DNA of 64,000 nucleotides from Candidatus Roseilinea sp. (GCA_025998955.1 AP024676.1:3782001-3846000); one strand, 5' to 3'; shown: positions 54,520 to 63,717, counted from the stretch's first letter. Made by a program: numbers and translations. Notes: generated from the sequence alone by a model not told the origin.

Positions 54520-55962
54520 ATGAGCAGTAAGGCACGCTACGATGCTGTGGTGGTCGGCGCAGGGCCGAACGGACTGGCGGCGGCCATTACGCTGGCGCAG
54601 GCCGGCTGCGCGGTGTTGCTGATCGAGGCTGCCGAAACGGTAGGCGGCGGGTGTCGCTCAGCAGCGCTGACGCTGCCCGGCTTCGTGCACGACATCTGCT
54701 CGGCCATTCATCCGCTGGCCGTCTCCTCGCCGTGCTTCCGCGGCCTGCCGCTGGCGCGGTATGGCCTGCGCTGGATTCAGCCTCCTGCGCCGTTCGCTCA
54801 TCCCTTCGACGATGGCAGCGCCGCCATCGCCGAGCGTTCGCTCGAGGCGACGGCCGAACGCCTCGGTCGGGACGGGCCGGCCTATCGCCGGCTGATGGCG
54901 CCGCTGGTGGAGGCATGGGATGCCCTGACCGAAGATGTGCTAGGCCCATTGCCCTTGCCGCCGCGCTACTTCATCCCGCTGGCGCGTTTTGGGCTGCGCG
55001 CGGTCTGGCCGGCGCGGGCGCTGGCCAAGTTCTACTTTCGCACCGAGGCTGCCCGCGCGCTGTTCGCCGGACTGGCCGCGCATTCGGTCTTGCCGCTGGA
55101 TGCGCCGGTCACTGCAGCGTTCGGGCTGGTGTTGGGCGCAAGCGCGCATGCGGTGGGCTGGCCGCTGGCGCAGGGCGGCTCACAGCGGATCGCCGATGCC
55201 TTGGCCGCGCATTTGCAGGCTTTGGGGGGTGAGATCATCACCGGCCGGCGGGTCGAATCGTTGCGCGAGTTGCCGCCTGCGCGCGCCATGCTGTTCGACG
55301 TCACCCCGCGCCAGCTCATGCGCATCGCCGGCGACCGTCTGCCGCCTGGCTACCGTCGCCAACTCGAGCGCTATCGCTATGGCGCAGGCGCGTTCAAGGT
55401 GGACTACGCGCTCGATGGGCCGATTCCATGGAAGGCGCCGGAGTGCGCGCGCGCCGCGACCGTGCACCTGGGCGGCACGCTGGACGAGATCGCCGCGAGC
55501 GAGTGCCAAGTCATGCGCGGCCAACATCCCGAACGCCCATTCGTCTTGCTGGCGCAACACACCTGCTTTGATCCCAGCCGCGCACCGGAAGGCAAGCATA
55601 CCTGCTGGGCATACTGCCACGTGCCTCATGGCTCAACGGTGGACATGACCGAACGCATCGAGGCGCAGATCGAGCGCTTCGCGCCGGGCTTTCGCGACCG
55701 CATCTTGGCGCGCCATGTGATGAATCCCGCAGCGATGGAGCGCTACAACGCCAACTACATTGGCGGCGACATCAACGGCGGCGTGCAGGACCTGCGCCAG
55801 CTCTACACGCGCCCGACGTTACACCAGCCGCCGTATGCCACGCCGTTGGCGGGGCTTTACATCTGCTCGTCATCCACGCCGCCAGGTGGGGGCGTGCATG
55901 GCATGTGCGGCTATCACGCTGCGCGCGTGGCGCTGAAGCGGATGGGGATGGGCCGGTCATGA
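54520..55962 (+). CDS. FAD-dependent oxidoreductase of the phytoene desaturase/PYROXD2 type
   Basis: 480 residues. N-terminal FAD motif VVVGAGPNGLAAAITLAQAG (Rossmann GxGxxG at 13-18) with EAAETVGGGCRS. The C-terminal part is CSSSTPPGGGVHGMCGYHAARVAL, the usual closing FAD-binding segment. The HDICSAIHPLAVSSP region and length match the PYROXD2-like or CrtI-like family rather than monoamine oxidase. No carotenoid gene is adjacent, so a carotenoid role cannot be claimed. Confidence 0.83.
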   Translation: MSSKARYDAVVVGAGPNGLAAAITLAQAGCAVLLIEAAETVGGGCRSAALTLPGFVHDICSAIHPLAVSSPCFRGLPLARYGLRWIQPPAPFAHPFDDGSAAIAERSLEATAERLGRDGPAYRRLMAPLVEAWDALTEDVLGPLPLPPRYFIPLARFGLRAVWPARALAKFYFRTEAARALFAGLAAHSVLPLDAPVTAAFGLVLGASAHAVGWPLAQGGSQRIADALAAHLQALGGEIITGRRVESLRELPPARAMLFDVTPRQLMRIAGDRLPPGYRRQLERYRYGAGAFKVDYALDGPIPWKAPECARAATVHLGGTLDEIAASECQVMRGQHPERPFVLLAQHTCFDPSRAPEGKHTCWAYCHVPHGSTVDMTERIEAQIERFAPGFRDRILARHVMNPAAMERYNANYIGGDINGGVQDLRQLYTRPTLHQPPYATPLAGLYICSSSTPPGGGVHGMCGYHAARVALKRMGMGRS

Positions 55963-56196
55963 GCCCGATCATCTGCCAGGTGCATTGCAAGACCGGCGAT
56001 AGCATGCCTGCCGGAGCGATTGAACGTGCCCGCGATCTGAGCGGTGTGCTGCTGGGGGTGCACGGGGTAGTGCCCTTGGCCCACCCTGCTGTTCATTCTC
56101 CTGACCTCCTCCCCTTTCCGAAATGCACTCATCAAAACCAGCCCGGAAATTGTCGTTCACCATGCCGTCAGCAATAAAGCACCGGGCATGTGGCCA

Positions 56197-56226
56197 TTGA
56201 CAAAGTCCGCCCAAGGCTGATATAAG
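56197..56226 (+). promoter_or_regulatory. Promoter of the manganese-type riboswitch and exchanger genes
   Basis: TTGACA (56197-56202), an 18-base spacer, TATAAG (56221-56226), so transcription starts just ahead of the aptamer. The 230 bases before it (55963-56196) show no gene. Confidence 0.75.
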
Positions 56227-56230
56227 TGTA

Positions 56231-56338
56231 GCCCGGTTGGGGAGTAGCCTTCTCCACGAGGAGATCAGCCGGTCGTCAATACGGGTCCATCGGCCCCGGC
56301 CAGCTGTAAGCGCCGTTCGACGCGTGACAGGCGAGACC
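56231..56338 (+). ncRNA. yybP-ykoY (manganese) riboswitch
   Basis: Contains the two conserved loops of the class: TTGGGGAGTAGCC (56237-56249) with GTCGTCAATACG (56272-56283) in the second part, and the closing CAGGCGAGACCA (56328-56339). The class senses Mn2+. The 3' end overlaps the left arm of a terminator hairpin, so metal binding should favour readthrough. Confidence 0.9.
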
Positions 56339-56368
56339 ACCATGGATGGATGAGACCATGGTGGTCTC
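56333..56368 (+). terminator. Riboswitch expression-platform hairpin
   Basis: GAGACCACCATGG (56333-56345) pairs perfectly with CCATGGTGGTCTC (56356-56368), 13 bp, followed by GTTGCATTTG. It shares GAGACC with the aptamer, making the two folds exclusive. Confidence 0.8.
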
Positions 56369-56391
56369 GTTGCATTTGTAGGAGTGACAAC

Positions 56392-57495
56392 TTGAACATA
56401 CTCACACTGATCCTCTTCGTTGCCGGATTGGGGTTGCTAATCGCCGGCGCCGAGGCACTGGTGCGCGGCGCATCCCGCCTGGCAGCGGCGATCGGCATCT
56501 CGCCGCTCGTTATCGGCTTGACGGTCGTGGCGTTCGGCACCAGCGCACCGGAGATGGCGGTCAGCACTATCTCGGCGTTGAACGGCAGCGCCGACATCGC
56601 CGTAGGCAACGTGGTGGGCAGCAACATCTTCAACGTGCTGTTCATCCTCGGCGCGTCGGCGTTGATCGCGCCGCTCGTCGTCTCGCAGCAACTGGTGCGC
56701 CTGGACGTGCCGATCATGATCGGCACGTCGGTGCTGACGCTGGTTTTCATCGCCGATGGGGTGCTCAACCGGCTGGAAGGCGCTGTGTTGTTTGCCGGCA
56801 TCGTCGCATACACCACCTTTCTCGTCATTCAAAGTCGCAAAGAGAGAAACGAGCAAGTGCAGGCGGAGTACGAGCAAGAGTTCGGTGAAAAGCCCAAGGG
56901 CGTTGGCGGCGTGTTGCTCAACCTGGGCTTCGTCGTGGTTGGCCTGGCTGCGTTGGTGGTTGGCTCACGCTGGCTGGTAGATGGCGCGGTGACCATCGCT
57001 CGCGCCGTCGGCGTTGGCGAAGTAGTCATCGGCCTGACGATTGTAGCGGCCGGCACGTCGCTTCCCGAAGTAGCGACCTCAATCATCGCTGCCATCAAGG
57101 GGGAGCGTGACATTGCCGTGGGCAACGTGGTGGGCAGCAACATCTTCAACCTCCTGGCGGTGTTGGGGATGGCCGGCCTCGTCGCGCCACAGGGTCTGTC
57201 GGTATCCCCTTCGGTGCTCCGCTTCGACATCTGGGTGATGATCGCAGTCGCCATCGCTTGCCTGCCGATCTTTTTCACCGGCCTGAAGATCGCCCGTTGG
57301 GAAGGCGCGCTCTTTCTGTTGTATTACGCGGCCTACACGGCATACCTGATACTTGATGCGACCGGAAACGCAGCGCTGTCTATCTTGAGCGACGCGATGT
57401 TGCTGTTCGTAGCGCCGCTCACCGTGCTGACGCTGATCGTCACCGTGTTTCAGGAGATTCGCGCACGCCGGCGGCTGCCTGCCACGCCGGTTTGA
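56392..57495 (+). CDS. CaCA-family cation exchanger, first of a tandem pair
   Basis: 367 residues, about ten membrane segments in two inverted halves. Alpha repeats: VVAFGTSAPEMAVSTISAL, VGNVVGSNIFNVLFILG and, in the second half, IVAAGTSLPEVATSIIAAIKGE and VGNVVGSNIFNLLAVLG. TTG at 56392 is the start: AGGAG lies 8 bases before it. The family (YrbG-type) is annotated as Ca2+/Na+ antiporter. The Mn-type riboswitch upstream suggests Mn2+ export instead. Central cytoplasmic loop SRKERNEQVQAEYEQEFGE is shared with the neighbour. Confidence 0.92.
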   Translation: MNILTLILFVAGLGLLIAGAEALVRGASRLAAAIGISPLVIGLTVVAFGTSAPEMAVSTISALNGSADIAVGNVVGSNIFNVLFILGASALIAPLVVSQQLVRLDVPIMIGTSVLTLVFIADGVLNRLEGAVLFAGIVAYTTFLVIQSRKERNEQVQAEYEQEFGEKPKGVGGVLLNLGFVVVGLAALVVGSRWLVDGAVTIARAVGVGEVVIGLTIVAAGTSLPEVATSIIAAIKGERDIAVGNVVGSNIFNLLAVLGMAGLVAPQGLSVSPSVLRFDIWVMIAVAIACLPIFFTGLKIARWEGALFLLYYAAYTAYLILDATGNAALSILSDAMLLFVAPLTVLTLIVTVFQEIRARRRLPATPV

Positions 57496-57522
57496 ATCCA
57501 GTTGGACTGAGGAGTGAAGTAA

Positions 57523-58626
57523 GTGGACTTATTGACTTTGATCCTGTTCGTCGCCGGATTGGGATTGCTAATCGTCGGCGCCGAGTTGCTGGTGCGCGGT
57601 GCGGCGCGGCTGGCGGCCGCGGCCGGCGTCTCACCGTTGGTGATCGGCCTCACGGTGGTCGCGTTCGGCACCAGCTCGCCGGAGCTGGCCGTGAGCGTTC
57701 AGTCGGCGCTGGCCGGACAAGCCGACATCGCCTTCGGCAACGTCGTCGGCAGCAACATCTTCAACATCCTGGTCATCATTGGGCTTTCGGCGCTGATCAC
57801 GCCGTTGGTCGTGTCGCAGCAACTGGTGCGGCTCGACGTGCCGGTCATGATCGGCGTGACGGTGCTGGCCACGCTGCTTGCACAAGACCTGAAAATCGGT
57901 CGCCTGGAGGGAGTCTTGCTGTTCGCCGGACTGGTGATCTACACGGCGTTCCTGTTTGTGCAGAGCCGGCGCGAGACCAACGTTGCGGTTCAACAAGAGT
58001 ATGAGCAAGAGTTCGGCGAACGTCCCCGCGGGCCGGCGCAGGTCGTGCTCAACCTCACATTCGTCGGGATTGGCTTGGTCATGCTCGTGATCGGCTCGCG
58101 CTGGCTGGTGAACGGCGCGGTGGCCATCGCGCGCGCGGTCGGCGTGAGCGAGTTGGTGATCGGGTTGACGATCGTCTCGGCCGGCACATCGCTGCCGGAG
58201 GTCGCCACGTCGCTCGTCGCTGCGATCAAAGGCGAGCGCGACATCGCCGTCGGCAACGCCGTCGGCAGCAACATTTTCAACCTGTTGTCCGTGCTGGCGC
58301 TGACCGGCATCGTGTCGCCATCCGGCATCTCCGTTGCGCCGGCGGCGCTCAACTTCGACGTATGGGTGATGCTGGCCGTCGCCCTCGCGTGCCTGCCGGT
58401 GTTCTTCACGGGCTACGAAATCTCGCGTTGGGAGGGGGCGATGTTCGTCGCCTACTACGCGGCCTACCTCGCCTATCTCATCCTCGCCGCCACACAGCAT
58501 GACGCCCTGCCGGCTTTCAGCAACGTGATGCTGCTGTTCGTCATTCCGCTCACGGTGATCACGCTGGCGGTCACGGTCTATCGGGAATTCCGGGCGCGCC
58601 GGCGACGGGCGGCGACGCAGCTTTGA
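57523..58626 (+). CDS. CaCA-family cation exchanger, second of a tandem pair
   Basis: 367 residues, the same architecture as the previous gene, with strong similarity through the alpha repeats (VVAFGTSSPELAVSVQSAL, VGNAVGSNIFNLLSVLA) and the loop VQQEYEQEFGERPRG. GTG at 57523, GAGGAG upstream. The conservation suggests tandem duplication followed by divergence; the pair might form a heterodimer or serve different ions. It shares the riboswitch-controlled transcript. Confidence 0.92.
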   Translation: MDLLTLILFVAGLGLLIVGAELLVRGAARLAAAAGVSPLVIGLTVVAFGTSSPELAVSVQSALAGQADIAFGNVVGSNIFNILVIIGLSALITPLVVSQQLVRLDVPVMIGVTVLATLLAQDLKIGRLEGVLLFAGLVIYTAFLFVQSRRETNVAVQQEYEQEFGERPRGPAQVVLNLTFVGIGLVMLVIGSRWLVNGAVAIARAVGVSELVIGLTIVSAGTSLPEVATSLVAAIKGERDIAVGNAVGSNIFNLLSVLALTGIVSPSGISVAPAALNFDVWVMLAVALACLPVFFTGYEISRWEGAMFVAYYAAYLAYLILAATQHDALPAFSNVMLLFVIPLTVITLAVTVYREFRARRRRAATQL

Positions 58627-58659
58627 AGGTCGCCCGTTCTCTTGCCACAACTCCTGCCC

Positions 58660-61600
58660 ATGAACGATGCGCTTGTGATCTCACTCGTCGCCTGTGCCGT
58701 TGGTGCGTCGGTCGCCGGGGTGTTCACGGCATCGGTGCTCGGGCAGCGCATTCCCACCCGCGTGATGGGCTGGCTGTTGGCGATTGCGCCGGCGATTGCG
58801 TTCGTTGCGCTGCTTGCGCAGTCGCCGGCGGTGTTGGCCGGCCAAACGCTGAGCTGGTCTGTGGCGTGGATTCCATCGTTGGGCCTACACTTTTCGCTGT
58901 TGTTGGACGGCCTCAGCCTGTTGTTCGCACTATTGGTGTCGGGCATCGGCGCGCTGGTGGTGATGTATGCGGGCTACTACTTCGCGCCGAAGCACGGAGA
59001 CGAAAAGTCGGGAGGGGGGGATGGGGAGTCGGACTCGCGCACAACGCCCACTCTCCACTCCCGATTCCCGAATACCGACGCGCGCTTCTTCTTCTACATT
59101 CTGCTCTTCATGACCAGCATGCTCGGGCTGGTGCTGGCCGGTGACGTGATCACGCTGTTCGTGTTCTGGGAGGGCACCAGCATCACGTCGTTCCTATTGG
59201 TTGCCTACAAGTCTAAAGAGGAGGATGCGCGCAAGGGGGCGTTCCGCGCGTTGTTCATCACCGGAGGTGGCGGCGTTGCGCTGCTGGCCGGACTGGTCTT
59301 TGCGTCGTCCATCGCCGGCAGCACCGGCTTCGCCGACATCCTGCGCCAAGGCGACGCGCTGCGCGCCAACGCGTTGTACCCGGTCATGTTCGGCCTGATC
59401 GCGTTGGGCGCGCTGACCAAGAGCGCACAAGCGCCGGCACACTTCTGGCTGCCCGGCGCAATGAGCGCGCCTGCGCCGGCATCGGCCTATTTGCACTCGG
59501 CGACGATGGTCAAAGCCGGAGTGTACTTGCTGGCCCGGCTGCACCCTGCGCTCGGCCTCACCGACCTGTGGTTCTGGGTGCTGAGTCTGGTCGGCCTGGC
59601 CACCATGCTTATCGGCGCCTATGTCGGCTTCAAGCAAAACGACTTGAAAGCGCTACTGGCCTATTCCACCGTCAGCCAGCTCGGCATCTTAGTCATGCTG
59701 ATCGGCCAAGACACCGAGATCGCCTTCAAAGCGCTGGTGGTCAGCATCTTGGCGCACGCGCTCTATAAGAGCGCGCTGTTCTTGATCACCGGCATCGTGG
59801 ATCACGAGGCCGGCACGCGCGACCTGCGCCAACTAGGTGGCATCTGGCGGGCGATGCCGGCCACCTTTGCCGTTGCTGCTGTCGCTGCGCTCTCCATGGC
59901 CGGCCTGCCACCGCTGTTCGGCTTCCTGGCCAAAGAGACGTTGCTGGCCACGGCCACGCACCCCAACGTGCCGGCCATCGTGGATGTGATCTTCCCCGCA
60001 GCCGCAGTAGTGGCCGGTGCGCTGATCTTGGCACAGGCCGGCCTAATCGTTCTCGATGCCTTTTGGGGCAAGCCCAAAGCAGCACTGCACCCGCACGAAG
60101 CGCCGATCCCGATGTGGGTCGCGCCGGCCGTTCCGGCGGTCATCTCGCTGGCCATCGGCGTGTTGCCCGAGCCGGAGGCATTGGCGACGCTGCTGGCGCG
60201 CGCCGCGGCGGCCAGCTATGGTGCGCCCGTGAAGGTGTCACTGGCGTTGTGGACGGGCATCAACATTCCGCTGGCGCTGAGCGCGGTTGCCGTCACCATC
60301 GGCGCTGCAATCTTGGCGCTGCGTGGGCGCTTACGTCCGTTGTTCACGAACCTGAGCGGCGCGCTCAGCCTGGAGCCACTCTACGCAGGCGCGCTCAGGA
60401 CGATTGATGGGCTAGCCTGGCTGGTGACGCGCGTGCAAAATGGCAAGCTGCGCTTGTATCTGGCGATCATGCTCATCAGCGCCGGCCTAATGATGGTGAC
60501 GATCGGCCGCCTGAGCCTGCCGACGTTGCCGCCTCTCGTCGCCGGCCCGCAGCCCGCGCTGGCGGCGCTGCGCGTGTTCTTGTTGTTGGTAATCGGCATC
60601 GCGGCGCTGGCCAGCGTGTTGCTGCGACGCGACCTGTTCGCCATCTTCGCGCTGGCAGCCTCGGGGCTGAGCATCGCCGTGTTGATGATCCTGGAGCCGG
60701 CGCCCGACATCGCGTTGGTGCAGGTCGTCGTCGAGACGCTGACGCTGGTCGTGCTGGTGCTGGTGCTCACGCGCCTACCACGCGAACAACGCGAGCGCGC
60801 CTTCGAATTCACCTTCCGCCAGACCCGCCCCAGTTTGGTGCGCGACTTACTAATCGCACTGGGCAGCGGCGCAGTCATGTTCGCCATCGTGCTCACGGCG
60901 CTGGGCACGCGCCCACGCGAGTCACAGATGACGCCGTTCTACGAGCAAAACGCCAAGCCGCTCACCAGCGCCAACGACATCGTTGGGGCGATCGTGATTG
61001 ACTTCCGCGGGTTCGACACCTTCGTGGAAATTGTTGTCTTCGCCGCGGCTGGCCTGGCGATCTATACCCTGCTGCGCTACGCCTCGCGCAAAGCCGGCGA
61101 CCGCGACGACGATGCGCCGGCGTTGGACAAGAGCATGCTGCCCTTCCGCGGCATCGCCAGCCCGATCACCTCGCCGTTCGTGCGCGCGCTGGCGTTGTTG
61201 CTCTTGCCATTCACCATGCTGCTGGCCGTCACGCACGTGCTATATGGGCACGACCAACCCGGCGACGGCTTTACAGCGGGCGTGATCCTCAGCCTGGGTA
61301 TGGCAACGTGGTATGTGGTGTTCGGCTATGCCGAGACCAAACGACGGCTGCCGTGGTTGACGCCGGGCGGCTTTATCGGGTCTGGCCTATTGCTGGCCAT
61401 TGGATCGGCTACGGCGGCAGCGCTCATCAACGGGTCGTTCTTCTCGCCGGTGGACTTCGGCAAGTTGCTGGGCATCGGCTTCCTGCCACAGGGCGTGTAT
61501 TTCAGCACGGCCACGCTGTTCGAGCTGGCGATCTGCTTGACCGTCACCGGCAGTGCCGTGCTGATGCTGGACACGCTCGGCCACCCAAAAGACAGTGACG

Positions 61601-61725
61601 CCGAAACGGCCCGCCAGATGGACGAGATCGCCGTGCTGCGACAGCGCGGCGAAGTGACGCTCGACGAAACTGCGGAAATTCAGGAACCGGAGGTCAGAGG
61701 TCAGAAGTCAGAAGTTAGAGATTAG
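58660..61725 (+). CDS. mrpA: Mrp antiporter subunits A and B fused
   Basis: 1021 residues. The A part (to about 760) is the NuoL-like channel: FWEGTSITSFLLVAYKSKEEDARKGAFRAL, KSAQAPAHFWLPGAMSAPAPASAYLHSATMVKAGVYLLAR. It is followed by the DUF4040/MbhE-like part (ALVQVVVETLTLVVLVLVL). The B part starts near 830 (RGIASPITSPFVRALALLLLP, GHDQPGDGFTAGVILSLGMA). Mrp exchanges Na+ for H+. Residues about 115-140 are a 26-residue insertion encoded by a heptamer array, in a loop between helices. The C-terminal tail EVRGQKSEVRD is also repeat-encoded. Confidence 0.9.
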   Translation: MNDALVISLVACAVGASVAGVFTASVLGQRIPTRVMGWLLAIAPAIAFVALLAQSPAVLAGQTLSWSVAWIPSLGLHFSLLLDGLSLLFALLVSGIGALVVMYAGYYFAPKHGDEKSGGGDGESDSRTTPTLHSRFPNTDARFFFYILLFMTSMLGLVLAGDVITLFVFWEGTSITSFLLVAYKSKEEDARKGAFRALFITGGGGVALLAGLVFASSIAGSTGFADILRQGDALRANALYPVMFGLIALGALTKSAQAPAHFWLPGAMSAPAPASAYLHSATMVKAGVYLLARLHPALGLTDLWFWVLSLVGLATMLIGAYVGFKQNDLKALLAYSTVSQLGILVMLIGQDTEIAFKALVVSILAHALYKSALFLITGIVDHEAGTRDLRQLGGIWRAMPATFAVAAVAALSMAGLPPLFGFLAKETLLATATHPNVPAIVDVIFPAAAVVAGALILAQAGLIVLDAFWGKPKAALHPHEAPIPMWVAPAVPAVISLAIGVLPEPEALATLLARAAAASYGAPVKVSLALWTGINIPLALSAVAVTIGAAILALRGRLRPLFTNLSGALSLEPLYAGALRTIDGLAWLVTRVQNGKLRLYLAIMLISAGLMMVTIGRLSLPTLPPLVAGPQPALAALRVFLLLVIGIAALASVLLRRDLFAIFALAASGLSIAVLMILEPAPDIALVQVVVETLTLVVLVLVLTRLPREQRERAFEFTFRQTRPSLVRDLLIALGSGAVMFAIVLTALGTRPRESQMTPFYEQNAKPLTSANDIVGAIVIDFRGFDTFVEIVVFAAAGLAIYTLLRYASRKAGDRDDDAPALDKSMLPFRGIASPITSPFVRALALLLLPFTMLLAVTHVLYGHDQPGDGFTAGVILSLGMATWYVVFGYAETKRRLPWLTPGGFIGSGLLLAIGSATAAALINGSFFSPVDFGKLLGIGFLPQGVYFSTATLFELAICLTVTGSAVLMLDTLGHPKDSDAETARQMDEIAVLRQRGEVTLDETAEIQEPEVRGQKSEVRD
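59005..59075. repeat. Heptamer inverted array inside mrpA
   Basis: GTCGGGA, GGGGGGAT, GGGGAGT, CGGACTC and opposed CACTCTC, CACTCCC, GATTCCC, GAATACC. In frame; encodes SGGGDGESDSRTTPTLHSRF inside the A subunit. Confidence 0.75.
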
Positions 61726-61752
61726 AGATCAGAGATTAGAGATCGGAGATGG
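61690..61752 (+). repeat. Heptamer array (GAGGTCA/GAGATTA), nine units, at the end of mrpA
   Basis: GAGGTCA, GAGGTCA, GAAGTCA, GAAGTTA, GAGATTA, GAGATCA, GAGATTA, GAGATCG, GAGATGG. Perfect 7-base period. It gives the last 11 codons and the stop of mrpA. No opposed arm is seen. Confidence 0.92.
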
Positions 61753-61823
61753 CGGATTGGAGAAAGTGACTTGATGACCGGAAAGGCCTGATTGACCTAA
61801 CAACTCGATGACGGAGATATGAC

Positions 61824-62156
61824 ATGGATGTTTTGCTTGCTCTTACGATCAGTGGATTGTTTGCCGTTGGCGTGTTTCAACTGTTGCGCCGCAATCTGAT
61901 CCGCTCGGCCATCGGCATGGCCATCGTGTCGAACGCGATCAACCTGTTCCTGTTGGCGGCGGGCGCATATCGCGGCGAAGTAGCCGCCTATGTCAATGAG
62001 GTCGGCCAGCGCAGCGACGCATTGCCGCAGGCGCTCATCCTCACCGCTATCGTCATCGGCATGGGGGGCTTCGCCATGGTGTTGTCCATGCTGTATGTGT
62101 TGTCGGTGCGCTACAAGACCAGCGACAGCGACGAGGTGAAGGGATTGACCCATTGA
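61824..62156 (+). CDS. mrpC: Mrp antiporter subunit C (NuoK-like)
   Basis: 110 residues, three membrane helices. FQLLRRNLIRSAIGMAIVSNAINLFLLA and PQALILTAIVIGMGGFAMVLSM are typical of MrpC/NuoK; the Glu of helix 2 found in NuoK is absent as in other MrpC. GGAGAT precedes ATG by 6 bases. Confidence 0.95.
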   Translation: MDVLLALTISGLFAVGVFQLLRRNLIRSAIGMAIVSNAINLFLLAAGAYRGEVAAYVNEVGQRSDALPQALILTAIVIGMGGFAMVLSMLYVLSVRYKTSDSDEVKGLTH

Positions 62157-62157
62157 T

Positions 62158-62218
62158 GGAATCTTTCATCTTTCATTTTGGGGAGGTGTTGAAACCAGAG
62201 TGAAAGATGACAGATCAA
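62158..62218. repeat. Heptamer inverted arms (ATCTTTC / GTGAAAG) between mrpC and mrpD
   Basis: ATCTTTC, ATCTTTC, ATTTTGG (62161-62181) and GTGAAAG, ATGACAG, ATC (62200-62216), complementary arms with an 18-base loop. Confidence 0.7.
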
Positions 62219-62226
62219 TTTGAGGC

Positions 62227-63717
62227 ATGCCGCCATCCGTTTTGGTCATTCTCCCCATCATCGTCCCACTGACCGCCGCAGCGGTTTCCGTGCTGTTGCG
62301 CAGCCATCGCCGGCTGCAAGCGGCCTGGTCGTTCGGGGCGATGGTCGCGGCGTTTGTCTGTAGCAGCCTGTTGCTGTGGACGGTGGTGTCGAGCGGCGCG
62401 CCGGTCGTGTTCCAGTTGGGTAACTGGCCGGCGCCGGCCGGCATCTCGCTGGTCGGCGATCCACTGTCGGCGCTCATGGCCGTGATGTGCCAGCTCGTGC
62501 TGGTGGGTGGGTTCCTGTATGCGTTGGGCTGCCGCGACCAATGCGCACAATACCCCGCGTTCTACCCGCTCTTCTTGATGTTAGCCGCCGGCCTGACCGG
62601 GGCGATGCTCACCGGCGATTTGTTCAATCTGTTCGTGTTCGCCGAGCTGCTGGTGTTCGCCGGCGCAGCACTCACGGCCATGTCCGACGACAAGTTCGGC
62701 ACCGAGGCGGCCTACAAGTACTTCTACATCAGCTTCATCGCGTCCATCGCCTTGCTGCTGGCCAGCGGCAGCCTCTACGTCTCGTATGGCACGCTGAACA
62801 TCGCCGATCTCACCCGGCGCATCGCCGCCGATCCCTCGCCGCCGCTGGTGTTGCCGGCCATGGCTTTGTTGATGATCTTCTTCATGGTCAAGGGCGCCGT
62901 GATGCCCTTTCACTTCTGGCAGCCGGACTTCCACACCGCTGCGCCGACGCCGGTGCATGCGGTGCTGTCATCGGTCGTGGTCAAACTCGGCATCTACGGC
63001 TTTCTGCGCATGACCACGCTGCTGTTCGTCGAGCAGGCCGAAACCATTCGGAGCGTGCTGGTGGTGGTCGGTGCGGTGGGCGTGTGGTTCGGCGGTCTGG
63101 GGGCGGTGGGCACCTACGACGCCAAACGCATGTTAGCCTATTCGACCCTCGGCCAGCTCGGGTTCATCCTGGTCGCCATCGGCTGGGGCACGCCGCTGGC
63201 GCTGGCCGCAGCCATCGTCTATGCCTTCAACCATAGCCTGCTCAAGGCAGCCATGCTGATGCTGGCCGGCAGCGTCGCCAGTCGCGCGCCGGTGAAGACG
63301 GCAGCGTTCGCAGCGATCACCGGACTGGGCAAGAAGCTGCCGTGGGCCGGCGTGCTCTTCCTCCTGGGAGGCATGGGCTTGGCCGGCATCCCGCCGCTCA
63401 ACGGCTTCATCGGCAAACTCCTGTTGTTCAACAGTGGCGTGGATGCACAAGCGTATCCCTCACTGGCGGCCATCGGCCTGGCGGGCATCGTCACACTGGT
63501 GTATGTCATTCGCGCCTTCCAGCGCATCTGGTGGGCGCCGCTGCCGGAGGGCGTCAAGCCGAAACCATACGGCGACCGGCTGATCGCTCCAGCGTTGTTG
63601 ATCGCGCTCAGTCTGGCGCTGGGAATTTGGGCCGAACCGCTGGTCAACCTGGCGCAAGCAACGGTGGCGTGGATGAACCTGCCGGAGCTGTATGTGCGCG
63701 CGGTACTCGGCGGCTAA
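62227..63717 (+). CDS. mrpD: Mrp antiporter subunit D (NuoN-like)
   Basis: 496 residues with about 14 helices. The proton-path region is DLFNLFVFAELLVFAGAALTAM (conserved Glu), MVKGAVMPFHFWQPDFHTAAPTPVHAVLSSVVVKLGIYGFLR (Lys residues), and YAFNHSLLKAAMLMLAGSV. GLAGIPPLNGFIGKLLLF is the usual closing. It starts within the repeat-rich gap after mrpC and has no clear ribosome-binding site. Confidence 0.95.
   Translation: MPPSVLVILPIIVPLTAAAVSVLLRSHRRLQAAWSFGAMVAAFVCSSLLLWTVVSSGAPVVFQLGNWPAPAGISLVGDPLSALMAVMCQLVLVGGFLYALGCRDQCAQYPAFYPLFLMLAAGLTGAMLTGDLFNLFVFAELLVFAGAALTAMSDDKFGTEAAYKYFYISFIASIALLLASGSLYVSYGTLNIADLTRRIAADPSPPLVLPAMALLMIFFMVKGAVMPFHFWQPDFHTAAPTPVHAVLSSVVVKLGIYGFLRMTTLLFVEQAETIRSVLVVVGAVGVWFGGLGAVGTYDAKRMLAYSTLGQLGFILVAIGWGTPLALAAAIVYAFNHSLLKAAMLMLAGSVASRAPVKTAAFAAITGLGKKLPWAGVLFLLGGMGLAGIPPLNGFIGKLLLFNSGVDAQAYPSLAAIGLAGIVTLVYVIRAFQRIWWAPLPEGVKPKPYGDRLIAPALLIALSLALGIWAEPLVNLAQATVAWMNLPELYVRAVLGG

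Noticed and set aside
58642-58659. TTG start for mrpA at 58642
   Set aside because: The ATG at 58660 gives the normal membrane-helix start; neither has a clear ribosome-binding site, so this is not certain.
61690-61752. CRISPR array
   Set aside because: Units are 7 bases without spacers; same for the other heptamer arrays.
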